Translations under genes and position numbers: made by a program | The notes under the pieces: model-generated | What the model was told of the DNA's origin: nothing | The model's database searches: none | What the model saw: the letters and a program-made list of their open reading frames with translations, nothing else | Source: Hydrogenovibrio sp965140365 | GTDB lineage: Bacteria; Pseudomonadota; Gammaproteobacteria; Thiomicrospirales; Thiomicrospiraceae | Strand: one strand, 5' to 3' | DNA length: 64,000 bases | Assembly: GCA_965140365.1 (NCBI GenBank) | Contig: OZ223196.1 | Shown here: piece after piece, positions 35,291 through 44,627 of the stretch | Layout of the letters: every line of letters begins with the position of its first letter | Position numbering within the stretch: the stretch's first letter is position 1

Positions 35291-36364
35291 ATGACAAAAG
35301 AAGTACTGATTTTACCTGGGGACGGCATTGGGCCGGAAATTACCGCTGAAGCCGTCAAGGTGCTGGAAGCTTTGCAAAAAAGCGATGGTCTGGACATTCA
35401 TATGACACACGACCTAGTCGGTGGGGCGGCTTACGATGTACACGGTGTCCCTTTGGCGGACGAGACCCTGGAAAAAGCCAAACAGTCTGACGCGATTTTG
35501 CTGGGCGCGGTGGGCGGTTATCAGTGGGAGTCGTTGGATATCTCGGTTCGTCCGGAAAAAGGACTCTTGTCTCTACGCTCCAATTTGGAGTTGTTCGCTA
35601 ACCTGAGACCGGCGTATTTGTTCCCGCAATTGGCGGAAGCGTCCACGCTGAAGCCGGAGGTTGTGGCCGGTCTGGATATTTTGATTGTGCGTGAATTGAC
35701 CGGTGGGATTTACTTCGGTCAGCCACGCGGTATTCGTACTCTGGAAAACGGTGAACGCCAAGGTTACAACACCTATGTGTATTCTGAGTCCGAAATCAAG
35801 CGCATTGCGCGAGTGGCCTTCGATGCGGCCATGAAACGTAACAAGAAGTTGTGTTCAGTCGATAAGGCGAATGTGTTGGAAGTGACGGAAATGTGGCGTG
35901 AAATCATCGATGAAGTCGCCAAGGATTATCCGGAGGTGTCTGTTCAACATATGTATGTGGATAATGCGGCCATGCAGCTGGTATTGAACCCGAAACAGTT
36001 TGACGTTATGGTGACGGGGAATATGTTTGGTGATATTTTGTCCGACGAAGCTTCTATGCTGACCGGGTCCATTGGCATGTTGGCGTCGGCGTCATTGGAT
36101 GCCAATAATAAAGGCATGTACGAACCGAGTCATGGCTCGGCACCGGATATTGCCGGGCAGAATCTGGCCAATCCGTTGGCGACCATCCTATCGGCGGCGA
36201 TGATGCTGCGTTACAGCTTAGGGCATGAAGACTTGGCTGTGAAAATCGAGAATGCCGTGAGTAAGGTGCTGGATCAAGGGTTGAGAACCGGCGATATTTG
36301 GTCGGAAGGCTTAACCAAAGTCTCCACCTCGGAAATGGGGAATGCGGTCGTCGCAGCACTGTAA
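35291..36364 (+). CDS. leuB: 3-isopropylmalate dehydrogenase
   Basis: A 357-residue NAD-dependent decarboxylating dehydrogenase, third step of leucine synthesis. Family marks are LPGDGIGPEI at the N-terminus, VRELTGGIYFG, and the metal-binding GNMFGDILSDEASM. Sixty-six bases separate it from leuD. Confidence 0.96.
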   Translation: MTKEVLILPGDGIGPEITAEAVKVLEALQKSDGLDIHMTHDLVGGAAYDVHGVPLADETLEKAKQSDAILLGAVGGYQWESLDISVRPEKGLLSLRSNLELFANLRPAYLFPQLAEASTLKPEVVAGLDILIVRELTGGIYFGQPRGIRTLENGERQGYNTYVYSESEIKRIARVAFDAAMKRNKKLCSVDKANVLEVTEMWREIIDEVAKDYPEVSVQHMYVDNAAMQLVLNPKQFDVMVTGNMFGDILSDEASMLTGSIGMLASASLDANNKGMYEPSHGSAPDIAGQNLANPLATILSAAMMLRYSLGHEDLAVKIENAVSKVLDQGLRTGDIWSEGLTKVSTSEMGNAVVAAL

Positions 36365-36452
36365 ATGCGATGAACCAGTCGTGCATTTTTCGTGTAAACG
36401 TGTAAACTGCACAAAGCGCCTTTTGAGATGAACAGGAAGCCTTCTTTTTAAA

Positions 36453-37403
36453 ATGAAGAATCATTTCACAATAACGATTAGCGATGTACACGGTTCCCGT
36501 CATTTTTCGTTTAAGCAATTTATGCGAAAAATCGCTTTATTCGTGGTGTTGTTCATCTTTTTATTGTTGGCCGGGTCGGCGACGGTTATCTGGTGGTTGA
36601 ATCAGGAAATCGTCGATATAGAGGATAAGCGTCATGCGGCCGAGCAGGAATATCGTTCCGTGCTGGAAAAGAGTAAGAGTGCTTACCTGTCCCTGGAAAC
36701 CGAAAAGAAAAAGTTGCAAACGCAACTGGACAACCGATCCAAACAAATACAGTTTCTGGACCAGACATTGAAAGGCCTGGAAGACCTGATTGGTGTTAAG
36801 CCGGATGAAGATGCGTTGGTAACGGACCGGGTTAAGATTGTTCAGCTTACCACCCTTGAAAAACAGGTGATGCTGGAAGACATTCCGAATGGTCGTCCGG
36901 TGAAAAAATACCAAGGTGTCAGCAGCAGTTACGGCTGGCGAACCCATCCGGTTAAAGGGACACGTGAATTTCACCGTGGCATTGATTATCGTGGCAAAGT
37001 TGGCGACGGCATCATTGCGACAGCAAATGGCGTGGTCGAATATGCCGGTTACCACAAAACAAGTGGTTACGGTCGTTTGGTCATTATTTCACATGATTAT
37101 GGGTTTAAAACATTTTATGGTCATATGAGTAAACTGCTGGTGAAAACCGGGCAGGTGGTGAAAAAGGGTGAGTTGATTGGTGAAATCGGGTCGTCCGGTT
37201 TGTCTTCAGGGCCACATTTGCATTATGAGGTCAACTTTGTTCAGCGCAAACTGAACCCTGTTCCGTTTATCAATTGGGGTTTGAAAGATTACGATGAAAT
37301 ATTTAAAAAGGTAAAAGGTGTACCATGGGGATCTTTAAGTCAAATGGTTCAGGGGCGCGTCCAGCAGGTGGAAAAACAATTGTTGCTGCGGGATGTAAAA
37401 TAA
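36453..37403 (+). CDS. M23 (LytM) family peptidase with membrane anchor
   Basis: A 316-residue protein: cytoplasmic N-terminus, one membrane helix near residues 25-48, a periplasmic coiled coil to about 110, then a LytM domain. The zinc site is complete: FHRGIDY (H-x3-D) and HLHYEV, with FYGHMSKLL. It should cleave peptidoglycan cross-links. Its 3' end overlaps the bactofilin start by 79 bases. M23 peptidases beside bactofilins control cell shape in other proteobacteria (Helicobacter Csd/CcmA, Hyphomonas LmdC/BacA). Confidence 0.9.
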   Translation: MKNHFTITISDVHGSRHFSFKQFMRKIALFVVLFIFLLLAGSATVIWWLNQEIVDIEDKRHAAEQEYRSVLEKSKSAYLSLETEKKKLQTQLDNRSKQIQFLDQTLKGLEDLIGVKPDEDALVTDRVKIVQLTTLEKQVMLEDIPNGRPVKKYQGVSSSYGWRTHPVKGTREFHRGIDYRGKVGDGIIATANGVVEYAGYHKTSGYGRLVIISHDYGFKTFYGHMSKLLVKTGQVVKKGELIGEIGSSGLSSGPHLHYEVNFVQRKLNPVPFINWGLKDYDEIFKKVKGVPWGSLSQMVQGRVQQVEKQLLLRDVK

Positions 37404-37825
37404 GCGGTGAGATTAAAGACCTCGGTGGAGCCCTGCACATAGACGGGCATATCGATGGCATTATCGAAACCGATTACGACGTCTCCATCGGGGACAAAGG
37501 CATTGTCACCGGTTTGGTCAAGGCAAAAACCATTGTCGTGAGTGGCACCTTGGAAGGAAAGGTAGCGTGCGAAAGCATTGATATCCTTTCCACCGGTAAA
37601 TTGCTCGGTGAAGTGATTTGCGGTGAAATGATGATTGAATCCGGCGGTAAATTCATTGGTGAAAGTCGCGAATTAACCGAAGGGGGGTTAATCGTTAGCT
37701 TCCCGGATGACGAAAAAAGCAAATTGGAAAATCAAGCGAAATCCGTGGTGGAAATGATTAAAAGTAAAAATGCCATTACGGATGATCTTAAAGCAGCGGA
37801 TGTTGAGACCGCTGCAACAAAATAA
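37325..37825 (+). CDS. Bactofilin
   Basis: A 166-residue polymer-forming cytoskeletal protein. The central repeats (HIDGHIDGIIE, VSIGDKGIVTGLVKAKTI, GTLEGKV, STGKLLGEVICGEM) form the right-handed beta-helix of bactofilins. Termini are short and polar. An AAAGGTG-like ribosome-binding site precedes ATG 37325, inside the peptidase gene in another frame. Probable partner of that peptidase in localised cell-wall synthesis or curvature. Confidence 0.92.
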   Translation: MGIFKSNGSGARPAGGKTIVAAGCKISGEIKDLGGALHIDGHIDGIIETDYDVSIGDKGIVTGLVKAKTIVVSGTLEGKVACESIDILSTGKLLGEVICGEMMIESGGKFIGESRELTEGGLIVSFPDDEKSKLENQAKSVVEMIKSKNAITDDLKAADVETAATK

Positions 37826-37845
37826 ACAATAAAGAAGGGAGAAGT

Positions 37846-38868
37846 ATGTCAAAGCAGTATGATGTTGCGGTCGTAGGCGCCACCGGAGCGGTTGGCGAAA
37901 CTATTTTGAAAGTGTTGGAAGAACGCAACTTCCCTGTTCGTAACCTGTACCCGTTGGCGAGCAGTCGTTCGGCGGGTAAAAAACTGGAGTTCAATGGCGG
38001 CTGGGTCGAAATTCAGGATTTGGCGACGTTTGACTTTTCTCAGGTTCAAATCGGTTTATTCTCACCGGGTGCAAGCGTGTCGCGGGAATATGCCCCAAAG
38101 GCGGCCGCAGCCGGTTGTGTCGTCGTGGATAACACGTCTGAATTCCGTTATGACGACGATATCCCATTGGTGGTTCCGGAAGTGAATCCTGATGCCGTGG
38201 CGGGTTATAAAACGCGCGGTATTATTGCCAATCCGAATTGTTCCACCATCCAGATGTTGGTGGCATTGAAGCCGATTCAGGATGCGGTGGGCATTACTCG
38301 CATCAACGTGGCCACTTATCAAGCGGTTTCCGGTTCTGGGAAAGAGGCGATTGACGAGTTGGCGACGCAAACGGCCAATTTGTTGAACATGAAGCCGGTA
38401 GAAGCCAATGTCTATCCGAAGCAAATTGCCTTTAACTGTATTCCGCAAATTGATGTTTTCCAAGAAAATGGTTACACCAAAGAAGAGATGAAGATGGTGT
38501 GGGAAACTCAGAAAATCATGGGTGACGACAGCATTTTGGTGAACCCGACAGCGGTACGTGTACCGGTCTTTTTCGGTCACAGTGAAGCGGTTCATATTGA
38601 AACCAAGGAAAAAATCACGGCGGAAAAAGCCAAGGAATTGTTCAAAGCGGCCGACGGCATTGTTTTGATCGATGAGCATCAGGATGGCGGTTACCCGACA
38701 GCCGTGACCGATGCCGCGGATACTAACCCGGTTTACGTCGGGCGCGTGCGTGAAGACATTTCATGCGAAAAAGGCTTGGATTTATGGGTTGTGGCCGACA
38801 ACGTTCGTAAAGGCGCGGCCACCAACACGGTGCAAATTGCCGAACTGCTGATTAAGGGTCATATTTAA
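37846..38868 (+). CDS. asd: Aspartate-semialdehyde dehydrogenase
   Basis: A 340-residue NADP enzyme making aspartate semialdehyde for lysine, threonine, methionine and diaminopimelate. N-terminal GATGAVGETIL binds NADP; the catalytic Cys is in NPNCSTIQM. AGAAGGGAGAAG precedes the ATG. In Pseudomonas and relatives fimV lies between asd and truA. Here truA follows after 6 bases. Confidence 0.96.
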   Translation: MSKQYDVAVVGATGAVGETILKVLEERNFPVRNLYPLASSRSAGKKLEFNGGWVEIQDLATFDFSQVQIGLFSPGASVSREYAPKAAAAGCVVVDNTSEFRYDDDIPLVVPEVNPDAVAGYKTRGIIANPNCSTIQMLVALKPIQDAVGITRINVATYQAVSGSGKEAIDELATQTANLLNMKPVEANVYPKQIAFNCIPQIDVFQENGYTKEEMKMVWETQKIMGDDSILVNPTAVRVPVFFGHSEAVHIETKEKITAEKAKELFKAADGIVLIDEHQDGGYPTAVTDAADTNPVYVGRVREDISCEKGLDLWVVADNVRKGAATNTVQIAELLIKGHI

Positions 38869-38874
38869 TCTGTA

Positions 38875-39663
38875 ATGGCGTTATTGGCAATTGGTATTGA
38901 ATATCAAGGTTCGGCCTATTGTGGCTGGCAGCGACAACGTCATTGTGAGTCGGTGCAGCAGTATTTGGAAGGGGCCTTGTCGGAGATTGCCAACGAACCC
39001 ATCGAGTTGAATTGCGCTGGCCGAACCGACACAGGTGTGCATGCCATTGGGCAAGTCGCGCATTTTGTGACCACGGCGGAGCGTCCCGATAAAGCCTGGG
39101 TGCAAGGGGCGAATACCAAGCTCCCACGTGATATCCGAGTCATATGGGCAAAGCCCATGCCGGATGACTTTCATGCCCGCTTCTCGGCGGTAGCGCGTCA
39201 ATATCGTTATGTGATTTTCAATCGTTCCGTGCATTCGGCCATTTTGGCGCATCGTGTGGCCTGGGAAAGCTGGCCGCTGGATGAAAAGAAAATGCATCAG
39301 GCGGCGCAAACGCTCATCGGCGAACAGGATTTTTCTTCTTTCCGAGCGGCGGGTTGCCAAGCAGCGCACGCACGCCGAGAAGTGCAGTGGATAGCGGTGT
39401 CGCGGCGCGGCGATTTTGTGTTTGTCGATATTCGAGCCAATGCGTTTTTACACCACATGGTGCGCAATATCGTCGGCACCTTGTTGGAAGTTGGCCGCGG
39501 GGAAAAACCGGTGACCTGGGTAATGGATTTGCTAGCGAAACAGGACCGTACTCAGGCGGGGATGACTGCGCCAGCCGATGGCCTGTATTTTGTGAATGCC
39601 TTTTACCCGGAAGAGGTGGCGCTTCCGCAGGTCGAATTGAATGAATTGTTATGGCAAGGGTGA
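38875..39663 (+). CDS. truA: tRNA pseudouridine(38-40) synthase
   Basis: A 262-residue enzyme modifying U38-U40 in the anticodon stem-loop. The catalytic Asp is in CAGRTDTGVHA; other blocks are FHARFSAVARQYRYVIFN and FLHHMVRNIVGTLL. Six bases after asd and four before trpF, so part of one transcription unit. Confidence 0.95.
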   Translation: MALLAIGIEYQGSAYCGWQRQRHCESVQQYLEGALSEIANEPIELNCAGRTDTGVHAIGQVAHFVTTAERPDKAWVQGANTKLPRDIRVIWAKPMPDDFHARFSAVARQYRYVIFNRSVHSAILAHRVAWESWPLDEKKMHQAAQTLIGEQDFSSFRAAGCQAAHARREVQWIAVSRRGDFVFVDIRANAFLHHMVRNIVGTLLEVGRGEKPVTWVMDLLAKQDRTQAGMTAPADGLYFVNAFYPEEVALPQVELNELLWQG

Positions 39664-39667
39664 TGTA

Positions 39668-40306
39668 ATGCGAACGCGCATTAAAATTTGTGGGATTACG
39701 CGTCCAGCCGATGCGTTGGCGGCATCAGAAGCCGGGGCGGACGCGCTGGGGTTTGTATTCTACCCGTCCAGCCCGCGTCATGTTGAAATTGACCAGGCCT
39801 GGTCAATTGTTAAAACCCTTCCGGCCTTTGTGACCACGACGGCCTTGTTCGTCAACCCCGAGCCAGACCTGGTGAAAAGCGTGGTTCAGCGTTTGAAAAT
39901 TGATTTACTGCAGTTTCACGGGGATGAAACGGCCGCGTTTTGCGAGCAGTTTGAACGGCCGTACATCAAAGCGGTGCGCATGCAACAGGATACCGACTTG
40001 GCCATGTTATCTCAGCGTTATGCGTCGGCTCAGGCCTTGTTGCTCGACACTTATGTAAAAGGTGTGCCAGGAGGAACCGGCGAAGCCTTTAACTGGGATT
40101 GGGTGGCGCCCTCGAAACGAGATGAAACCTGTTTGCCGGTTATTCTAGCCGGCGGGCTGACAGCGCAGAACGTCAGGCAGGCGGTTCAAACCGTTCAGCC
40201 TTGGGCGGTGGATGTCAGCGGCGGAGTGGAAGCCAGTCCGGGGAAAAAGTCGAAGGCACAGATTCAAGCATTTGTGGATGCGGTGAATGCATCCGAACCA
40301 AAGTGA
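39668..40306 (+). CDS. trpF: Phosphoribosylanthranilate isomerase
   Basis: A 212-residue TIM-barrel enzyme of tryptophan synthesis. The general base Cys is in KICGITRPAD and the general acid Asp in LLDTYVKGVPGGTG. GTAATG at the end of truA; the start MRTRIKICGI is the family start. Contains the longest decamer palindrome of the window (39787-39808). Followed by trpB after 63 bases. Confidence 0.95.
   Translation: MRTRIKICGITRPADALAASEAGADALGFVFYPSSPRHVEIDQAWSIVKTLPAFVTTTALFVNPEPDLVKSVVQRLKIDLLQFHGDETAAFCEQFERPYIKAVRMQQDTDLAMLSQRYASAQALLLDTYVKGVPGGTGEAFNWDWVAPSKRDETCLPVILAGGLTAQNVRQAVQTVQPWAVDVSGGVEASPGKKSKAQIQAFVDAVNASEPK
39787..39808. repeat. CCAGGCCTGG within a 22-bp perfect palindrome in trpF
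   Basis: AATTGA on the left and TCAATT on the right extend the decamer (39793-39802) symmetrically. In the protein it reads Asp-Gln-Ala-Trp-Ser. A degenerate copy, CCAGACCTGG followed by TGAAAA, is 60 bases downstream. Confidence 0.9.
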
Positions 40307-40369
40307 AAATGAGACTGTTGGGTACCAAGGTCTCAAACGTAAGTATTTATATGAAAAGTGAGTTCAAGC

Positions 40370-41574
40370 ATGAGTATTGATTATTCGCAATATCCTGATT
40401 CAAAAGGACATTTCGGTATCTATGGTGGCATCTTTGCGCCGGAAACCTTAATGGCGGCGTTAGAGGATTTGAATAAACAGTATGAAAGTCTGAAAATGAC
40501 TCGGCATTTTTGGCCGAGTTGAGCAAAGACTTTCAGGATTATGTCGGGCGTCCAAGCCCGCTTTATTATGCTGAACGATGGTCCGAATCATTGGGCGGGG
40601 CGAAAATTTATCTCAAGCGCGAAGACTTAAATCACACCGGTGCGCATAAAATTAACAACACCATTGGTCAGGCCTTGTTGGCGAAACGCCTTGGCAAAAC
40701 CCGTATCATCGCCGAAACCGGTGCCGGGCAGCATGGTGTGGCCAGTGCCACTGTAGCAGCACGGCTCGGTCTGGAATGTGTAGTGTATATGGGCGCGGAT
40801 GATGTGGTGCGTCAGGCACCGAATGTGGCGCGCATGAAAATGCTGGGTGCGGAAGTGGTATCGGTGGAGTCCGGCACGCGCACCTTGAAAGATGCTTTGA
40901 ACGAGGCCATGCGTGACTGGGTCACGAATGTGGACGATACCTTTTACATTATCGGTACTGTGGCCGGGCCGCACCCGTATCCGGCGATGGTACGCGATTT
41001 TCAGGCGATCATCGGGCGTGAAGCCAAACAGCAACATTTAGAAAAAGAAGGTCGCTTACCGGACGCGCTCATCGCTTGTGTGGGCGGTGGCTCCAATGCG
41101 ATCGGTTTGTTCTATGATTTTCTGCCGGATGAGTCGGTTAAAATTTATGGTGTTGAAGCCGGTGGGCACGGTTTGGAGTCTAATGAACACGCTGCGCCTT
41201 TGTGTAAAGGCAAACCGGGCGTATTACACGGCAATCGCACTTATTTGATGGAAGATGAAAACGGCCAAATTATGGGGACCCATTCCATTTCCGCCGGTTT
41301 GGATTATCCCGGCGTTGGGCCGGAACATTCCTGGTTGAAAGATATTGGGCGTGTTGATTACGTGGCGATTAACGATGACGAAGCCTTACAAGGTTTCCGT
41401 GATTTGACGCGCTATGAGGGCATTATCCCGGCGTTGGAATCCAGCCATGCACTGGCGTATGCCACCAAATTGGCACCGACCATGCGCCCGGATCAGACCA
41501 TTGTTGTGAATTTGTCCGGCCGTGGCGATAAAGATATGAACACCATCGCGAAGATAGAGGGGTTTGAGTTTTAA
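40370..41574 (+). pseudogene. trpB: Tryptophan synthase beta chain, single-base frameshift
   Basis: Two reading frames together make one full TrpB of about 401 residues. From ATG 40370 the protein reads to LNKQYESLK and then hits a stop at 40520-40522. The continuation (AELSKDFQDYVGRPSPLYY and on to KIEGFEF) is in the next frame. Adding one A in the run at 40493-40496 restores ESLKNDSAFLAELSKDF. The rest is intact, including the PLP Lys in HTGAHKINNTIGQ and the GGGSNAIG loop. It is either a sequence error or a true recent mutation. Without the shift a TTG start at 40510 would lose the first 47 or so residues. Confidence 0.9.
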
Positions 41575-41575
41575 A

Positions 41576-42394
41576 ATGAATCGAATTGATACAACATTGG
41601 CGGCCTTGAAAGAACAAGGCAAGACCGCTTTAATCCCTTATATCACCGCTGGTGATCCGCATCCGGACATGACCGTAGCCTTAATGCATTCGCTGGTCGA
41701 GCAGGGCGCCGATATGTTGGAATTGGGCGTGCCGTTTTCCGATCCCATGGCGGATGGTCCGGTCATTCAAAAAGCGGTGGAACGCGCGCTGGCGTATCAG
41801 GTCAGTATAAAAGATGTTTTTCGTTATGTAGCAGAGTTTCGTAAAACCGATACCCAAACGCCGATTATTTTGATGGGCTATTTGAATCCAATCGAAGCCA
41901 TGGGTGTGGAAACGTTTGCCAAGCATGCAAAAGAGGCCGGTGTGGACGGTGTCTTGACGGTGGATATGCCGCCGGAAGAAACCAATGGCTACTTAAGCGC
42001 TTTGCAGGATGAAACCCTAAACCGAATCTTCCTAGTATCGCCAACCACGCCGGATGGCCGCCTGAATGCGGTGAACGAAATGGGCAGCGGTTTTGTTTAT
42101 TATGTTTCTCTGAAAGGTGTGACCGGTTCAAAAGCCTTGGATGCATCCGATGTGGCGCAGCATGTCGGGCACCTTCGTCAAAAAACGGCGATGCCGGTGG
42201 CGATCGGCTTTGGGATTCGTGACGGTGAAACCGCTTATCAAATGGCAAAGCTGGGTGATGCCATTATTGTCGGTTCGGCTTTGGTGAGTTTGGTTGAGCA
42301 AAATGCCGGTCAACAATTATCTGTGATTGAACAGGTATTGAGTGATAAAATGCGCGAATTCAAACAGGCGATTGCGCGAGCAGACAGCGAATAA
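41576..42394 (+). CDS. trpA: Tryptophan synthase alpha chain
   Basis: A 272-residue TIM-barrel partner of TrpB that cleaves indole-3-glycerol phosphate. Catalytic Glu is in LELGVPFSDPMADG and Asp in VDGVLTVDMPPEE. ATG 41576 is one base after the trpB stop. The intact trpA argues that the tryptophan pathway is in use. Confidence 0.95.
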   Translation: MNRIDTTLAALKEQGKTALIPYITAGDPHPDMTVALMHSLVEQGADMLELGVPFSDPMADGPVIQKAVERALAYQVSIKDVFRYVAEFRKTDTQTPIILMGYLNPIEAMGVETFAKHAKEAGVDGVLTVDMPPEETNGYLSALQDETLNRIFLVSPTTPDGRLNAVNEMGSGFVYYVSLKGVTGSKALDASDVAQHVGHLRQKTAMPVAIGFGIRDGETAYQMAKLGDAIIVGSALVSLVEQNAGQQLSVIEQVLSDKMREFKQAIARADSE

Positions 42395-42462
42395 CTGCCT
42401 GAAATAAACAGACAAAATATGTAACAGGCCATTGAGAAAATAAAGGTCGTTTGGAGAACATC

Positions 42463-43317
42463 ATGAGTTGGTTTGAAAAGATTTTACCGAGTATCAAGCA
42501 AGTGACGGAACGTAAGAAAAACGTTCCGGAAGGGCTATGGACCAAGTGCCCGAAATGCGAAAGCACCTTGTATCGTTCTGAAGTCAAACGCAATCAGGAA
42601 GTGTGCCCGAAGTGTGATCACCATATGCGTTTGGGTGGGCGTCAGCGTTTGGAATCCTTTTTGGATGATGGAACGGCGGTTGAAATCTCGGCGAATATTT
42701 CGCCGGTCGATGCGTTGAAATTCAAGGACTTGAAGCCGTATAAATCTCGTATTGCGCAAGCGCAAAAAGCTACCGGAGAAAAAGATTCATTCGTGACCAT
42801 GGTGGGTGAAATTCAGGGCTTGGAAGTGGTGGCTGGTGCTTTTGAATTTAAATTCATGGGCGGGTCCATGGGCTCTGTGATGGGTGAAAAATTCGTACGA
42901 GCGGTGAATGAAGCCATTGAACGGCGCTGCCCGTTGATTGTGTTCTCAGCCAGTGGTGGTGCCCGCATGCAGGAGGCCTTGTTCTCTTTGATGCAAATGG
43001 CCAAGACCAGTGCGGCGTTAGGAAAATTGCGTGAGCAGAATTTACCGTTTATTTCCGTCTTGACAGACCCGACCATGGGAGGGGTTTCGGCCAGTTTTGC
43101 GATGTTGGGCGATTTGAATGTGGCCGAACCCAAAGCCTTGATCGGGTTTGCCGGGCCGCGAGTCATCGAGCAAACGGTGCGAGAAAAGCTACCGGAAGGT
43201 TTCCAGCGCAGTGAATTTTTATTGGAACACGGTGCCATCGATATGATTATTCATCGACATCAATTGAGCGCCGAACTGGCCTCAGTGTGTCGTATGCTTT
43301 TGAAAAAGCCGGCGTAA
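42463..43317 (+). CDS. accD: Acetyl-CoA carboxylase carboxyltransferase beta subunit
   Basis: A 284-residue subunit that, with AccA, transfers carboxyl from biotin to acetyl-CoA. The N-terminal zinc finger is C-P-K-C (near residue 27) and C-P-K-C (near residue 46). The crotonase core has FSASGGARMQEALFSLMQM. TTGGAGAAC upstream supports ATG 42463. Confidence 0.96.
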   Translation: MSWFEKILPSIKQVTERKKNVPEGLWTKCPKCESTLYRSEVKRNQEVCPKCDHHMRLGGRQRLESFLDDGTAVEISANISPVDALKFKDLKPYKSRIAQAQKATGEKDSFVTMVGEIQGLEVVAGAFEFKFMGGSMGSVMGEKFVRAVNEAIERRCPLIVFSASGGARMQEALFSLMQMAKTSAALGKLREQNLPFISVLTDPTMGGVSASFAMLGDLNVAEPKALIGFAGPRVIEQTVREKLPEGFQRSEFLLEHGAIDMIIHRHQLSAELASVCRMLLKKPA

Positions 43318-43355
43318 TGCCACGGTTGTTTTGTGGCATGATGACTGTTTAAGTT

Positions 43356-44627
43356 GTGAAACCGACCTCACACTCCAGCCTTCAAACATGGATCGATTGG
43401 CTGGTGTCTCTTCATGCCGAGGAAATTGACCTCGGTATCGAGCGCGTGAAATCCGTTGCTGAAATCATGGGGTTGATCCCTATGGCCTCCACGGTCATTT
43501 CTGTAGCAGGGACCAATGGTAAAGGTTCCAGTGTGGCGATGTTGAACGCCATCTACCAAGCCGCCGGGCTTCGAACCGGTGTGTTTACCTCTCCGCATCT
43601 ACTGCGATTTAACGAGCGCATTCTTTTGGATGGTCGCGAAGCGACCGATACACAAATTGTAAATGCTTTTAATGCGATTGAAACCGCCCGTGGGCAAATC
43701 AAACTGACGTATTTTGAGTTTTCAACTTTGGCGGCCTTATGGCTATTTTCAAAGCAGACATTGGATGTGGTGATATTGGAAGTCGGTCTGGGAGGCCGTT
43801 TGGATGCGGTCAATCTAGTGGATGCTGACGCCAGCTTGATTACGGCCATTGATGTCGATCATCAGGATTGGTTAGGGTCGGATCGCGATCAGATAGCGGT
43901 GGAAAAAGCCGGTATCATGCGTTCCGGGCGCCCCAGTGTCTGTTCCGATGCCGATGTGCCGGCAACGCTATTGGATTATGCCCAACAACATCAGGTGCCG
44001 TTGCAATTGTTGGGGCGGGATTTCGGTTACATTGAAAATGACCAGGCCTGGTCGTTTAGCTTGCAGGGCACTGTGCAGTGCGCTTTGCCGTTGCCTGCGT
44101 TGAAGGGCCGTTTTCAGTTACAAAATGCGTCCGGGGTACTGGCATTGATTGAACAATTGCAAACCCGTTTGCCTGTGCCGGAAGCGGCCATTCATCAAGG
44201 GTTGAAAGCCGTCACGCATGCTGGACGCTTGCAGTCCATTCAGGAAGGGGGGCTGCATTGGTTGGTGGATGTGGCGCACAATCCCCAGGCCGCGATGGAA
44301 TTGGCGCGCTTTCTGGACACGCAACCGATGATGGATATGGCGATTTTCTCGGTATTGGCCGATAAAGACGCTTTGCCGATGGCTCAAGCCGTGGCGCCTT
44401 TTGTGAAAAAATGGGCCGTTGCGGACTTGGCGGTTCCGCGTGCGATGTCGCTGGAAAACCTCAAAGCGCTTTTGCTTCGTGCGGGCGTTTCGGCCAATAA
44501 TATAGTAGAATACTCGGATATTTCGGAAGCGGTTGCCGCTCATCGTAACGGCCCCTTAGCACGCATATTGGTTTGGGGGTCTTTTTTCACCGTTTCACAA
44601 GCGTTGGCCTGTTTGAACCATGACTGA
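43356..44627 (+). CDS. folC: Bifunctional folylpolyglutamate/dihydrofolate synthase
   Basis: A 423-residue Mur-ligase-family enzyme that adds dihydropteroate to glutamate and extends the glutamate tail. ATP loop AGTNGKGSSVAML near residue 50 and LEVGLGGRLDAVN are family marks. GTG start, no strong ribosome-binding site. Its last 8 bases overlap the DedD-like gene. Decamer at 44042-44051 (Asp-Gln-Ala-Trp-Ser). Confidence 0.94.
   Translation: MKPTSHSSLQTWIDWLVSLHAEEIDLGIERVKSVAEIMGLIPMASTVISVAGTNGKGSSVAMLNAIYQAAGLRTGVFTSPHLLRFNERILLDGREATDTQIVNAFNAIETARGQIKLTYFEFSTLAALWLFSKQTLDVVILEVGLGGRLDAVNLVDADASLITAIDVDHQDWLGSDRDQIAVEKAGIMRSGRPSVCSDADVPATLLDYAQQHQVPLQLLGRDFGYIENDQAWSFSLQGTVQCALPLPALKGRFQLQNASGVLALIEQLQTRLPVPEAAIHQGLKAVTHAGRLQSIQEGGLHWLVDVAHNPQAAMELARFLDTQPMMDMAIFSVLADKDALPMAQAVAPFVKKWAVADLAVPRAMSLENLKALLLRAGVSANNIVEYSDISEAVAAHRNGPLARILVWGSFFTVSQALACLNHD
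44042..44051. repeat. CCAGGCCTGG inside folC
   Basis: Perfect decamer flanked GA...TC, read as Gln-Ala-Trp. Confidence 0.85.

Noticed and set aside
39640..39668. Upstream in-frame start of trpF inside truA
   Set aside because: It adds nine atypical residues; the start at 39668 gives the family N-terminus.
40485..40525. Programmed -1 frameshifting in trpB
   Set aside because: No slippery heptamer and no stem-loop at the right distance; trpB is not known to use frameshifting. Deletion of one A explains it better.
40510..41574. TTG start giving a short but intact TrpB
   Set aside because: It would lack about 47 conserved N-terminal residues that are encoded just upstream in the other frame with a normal start.
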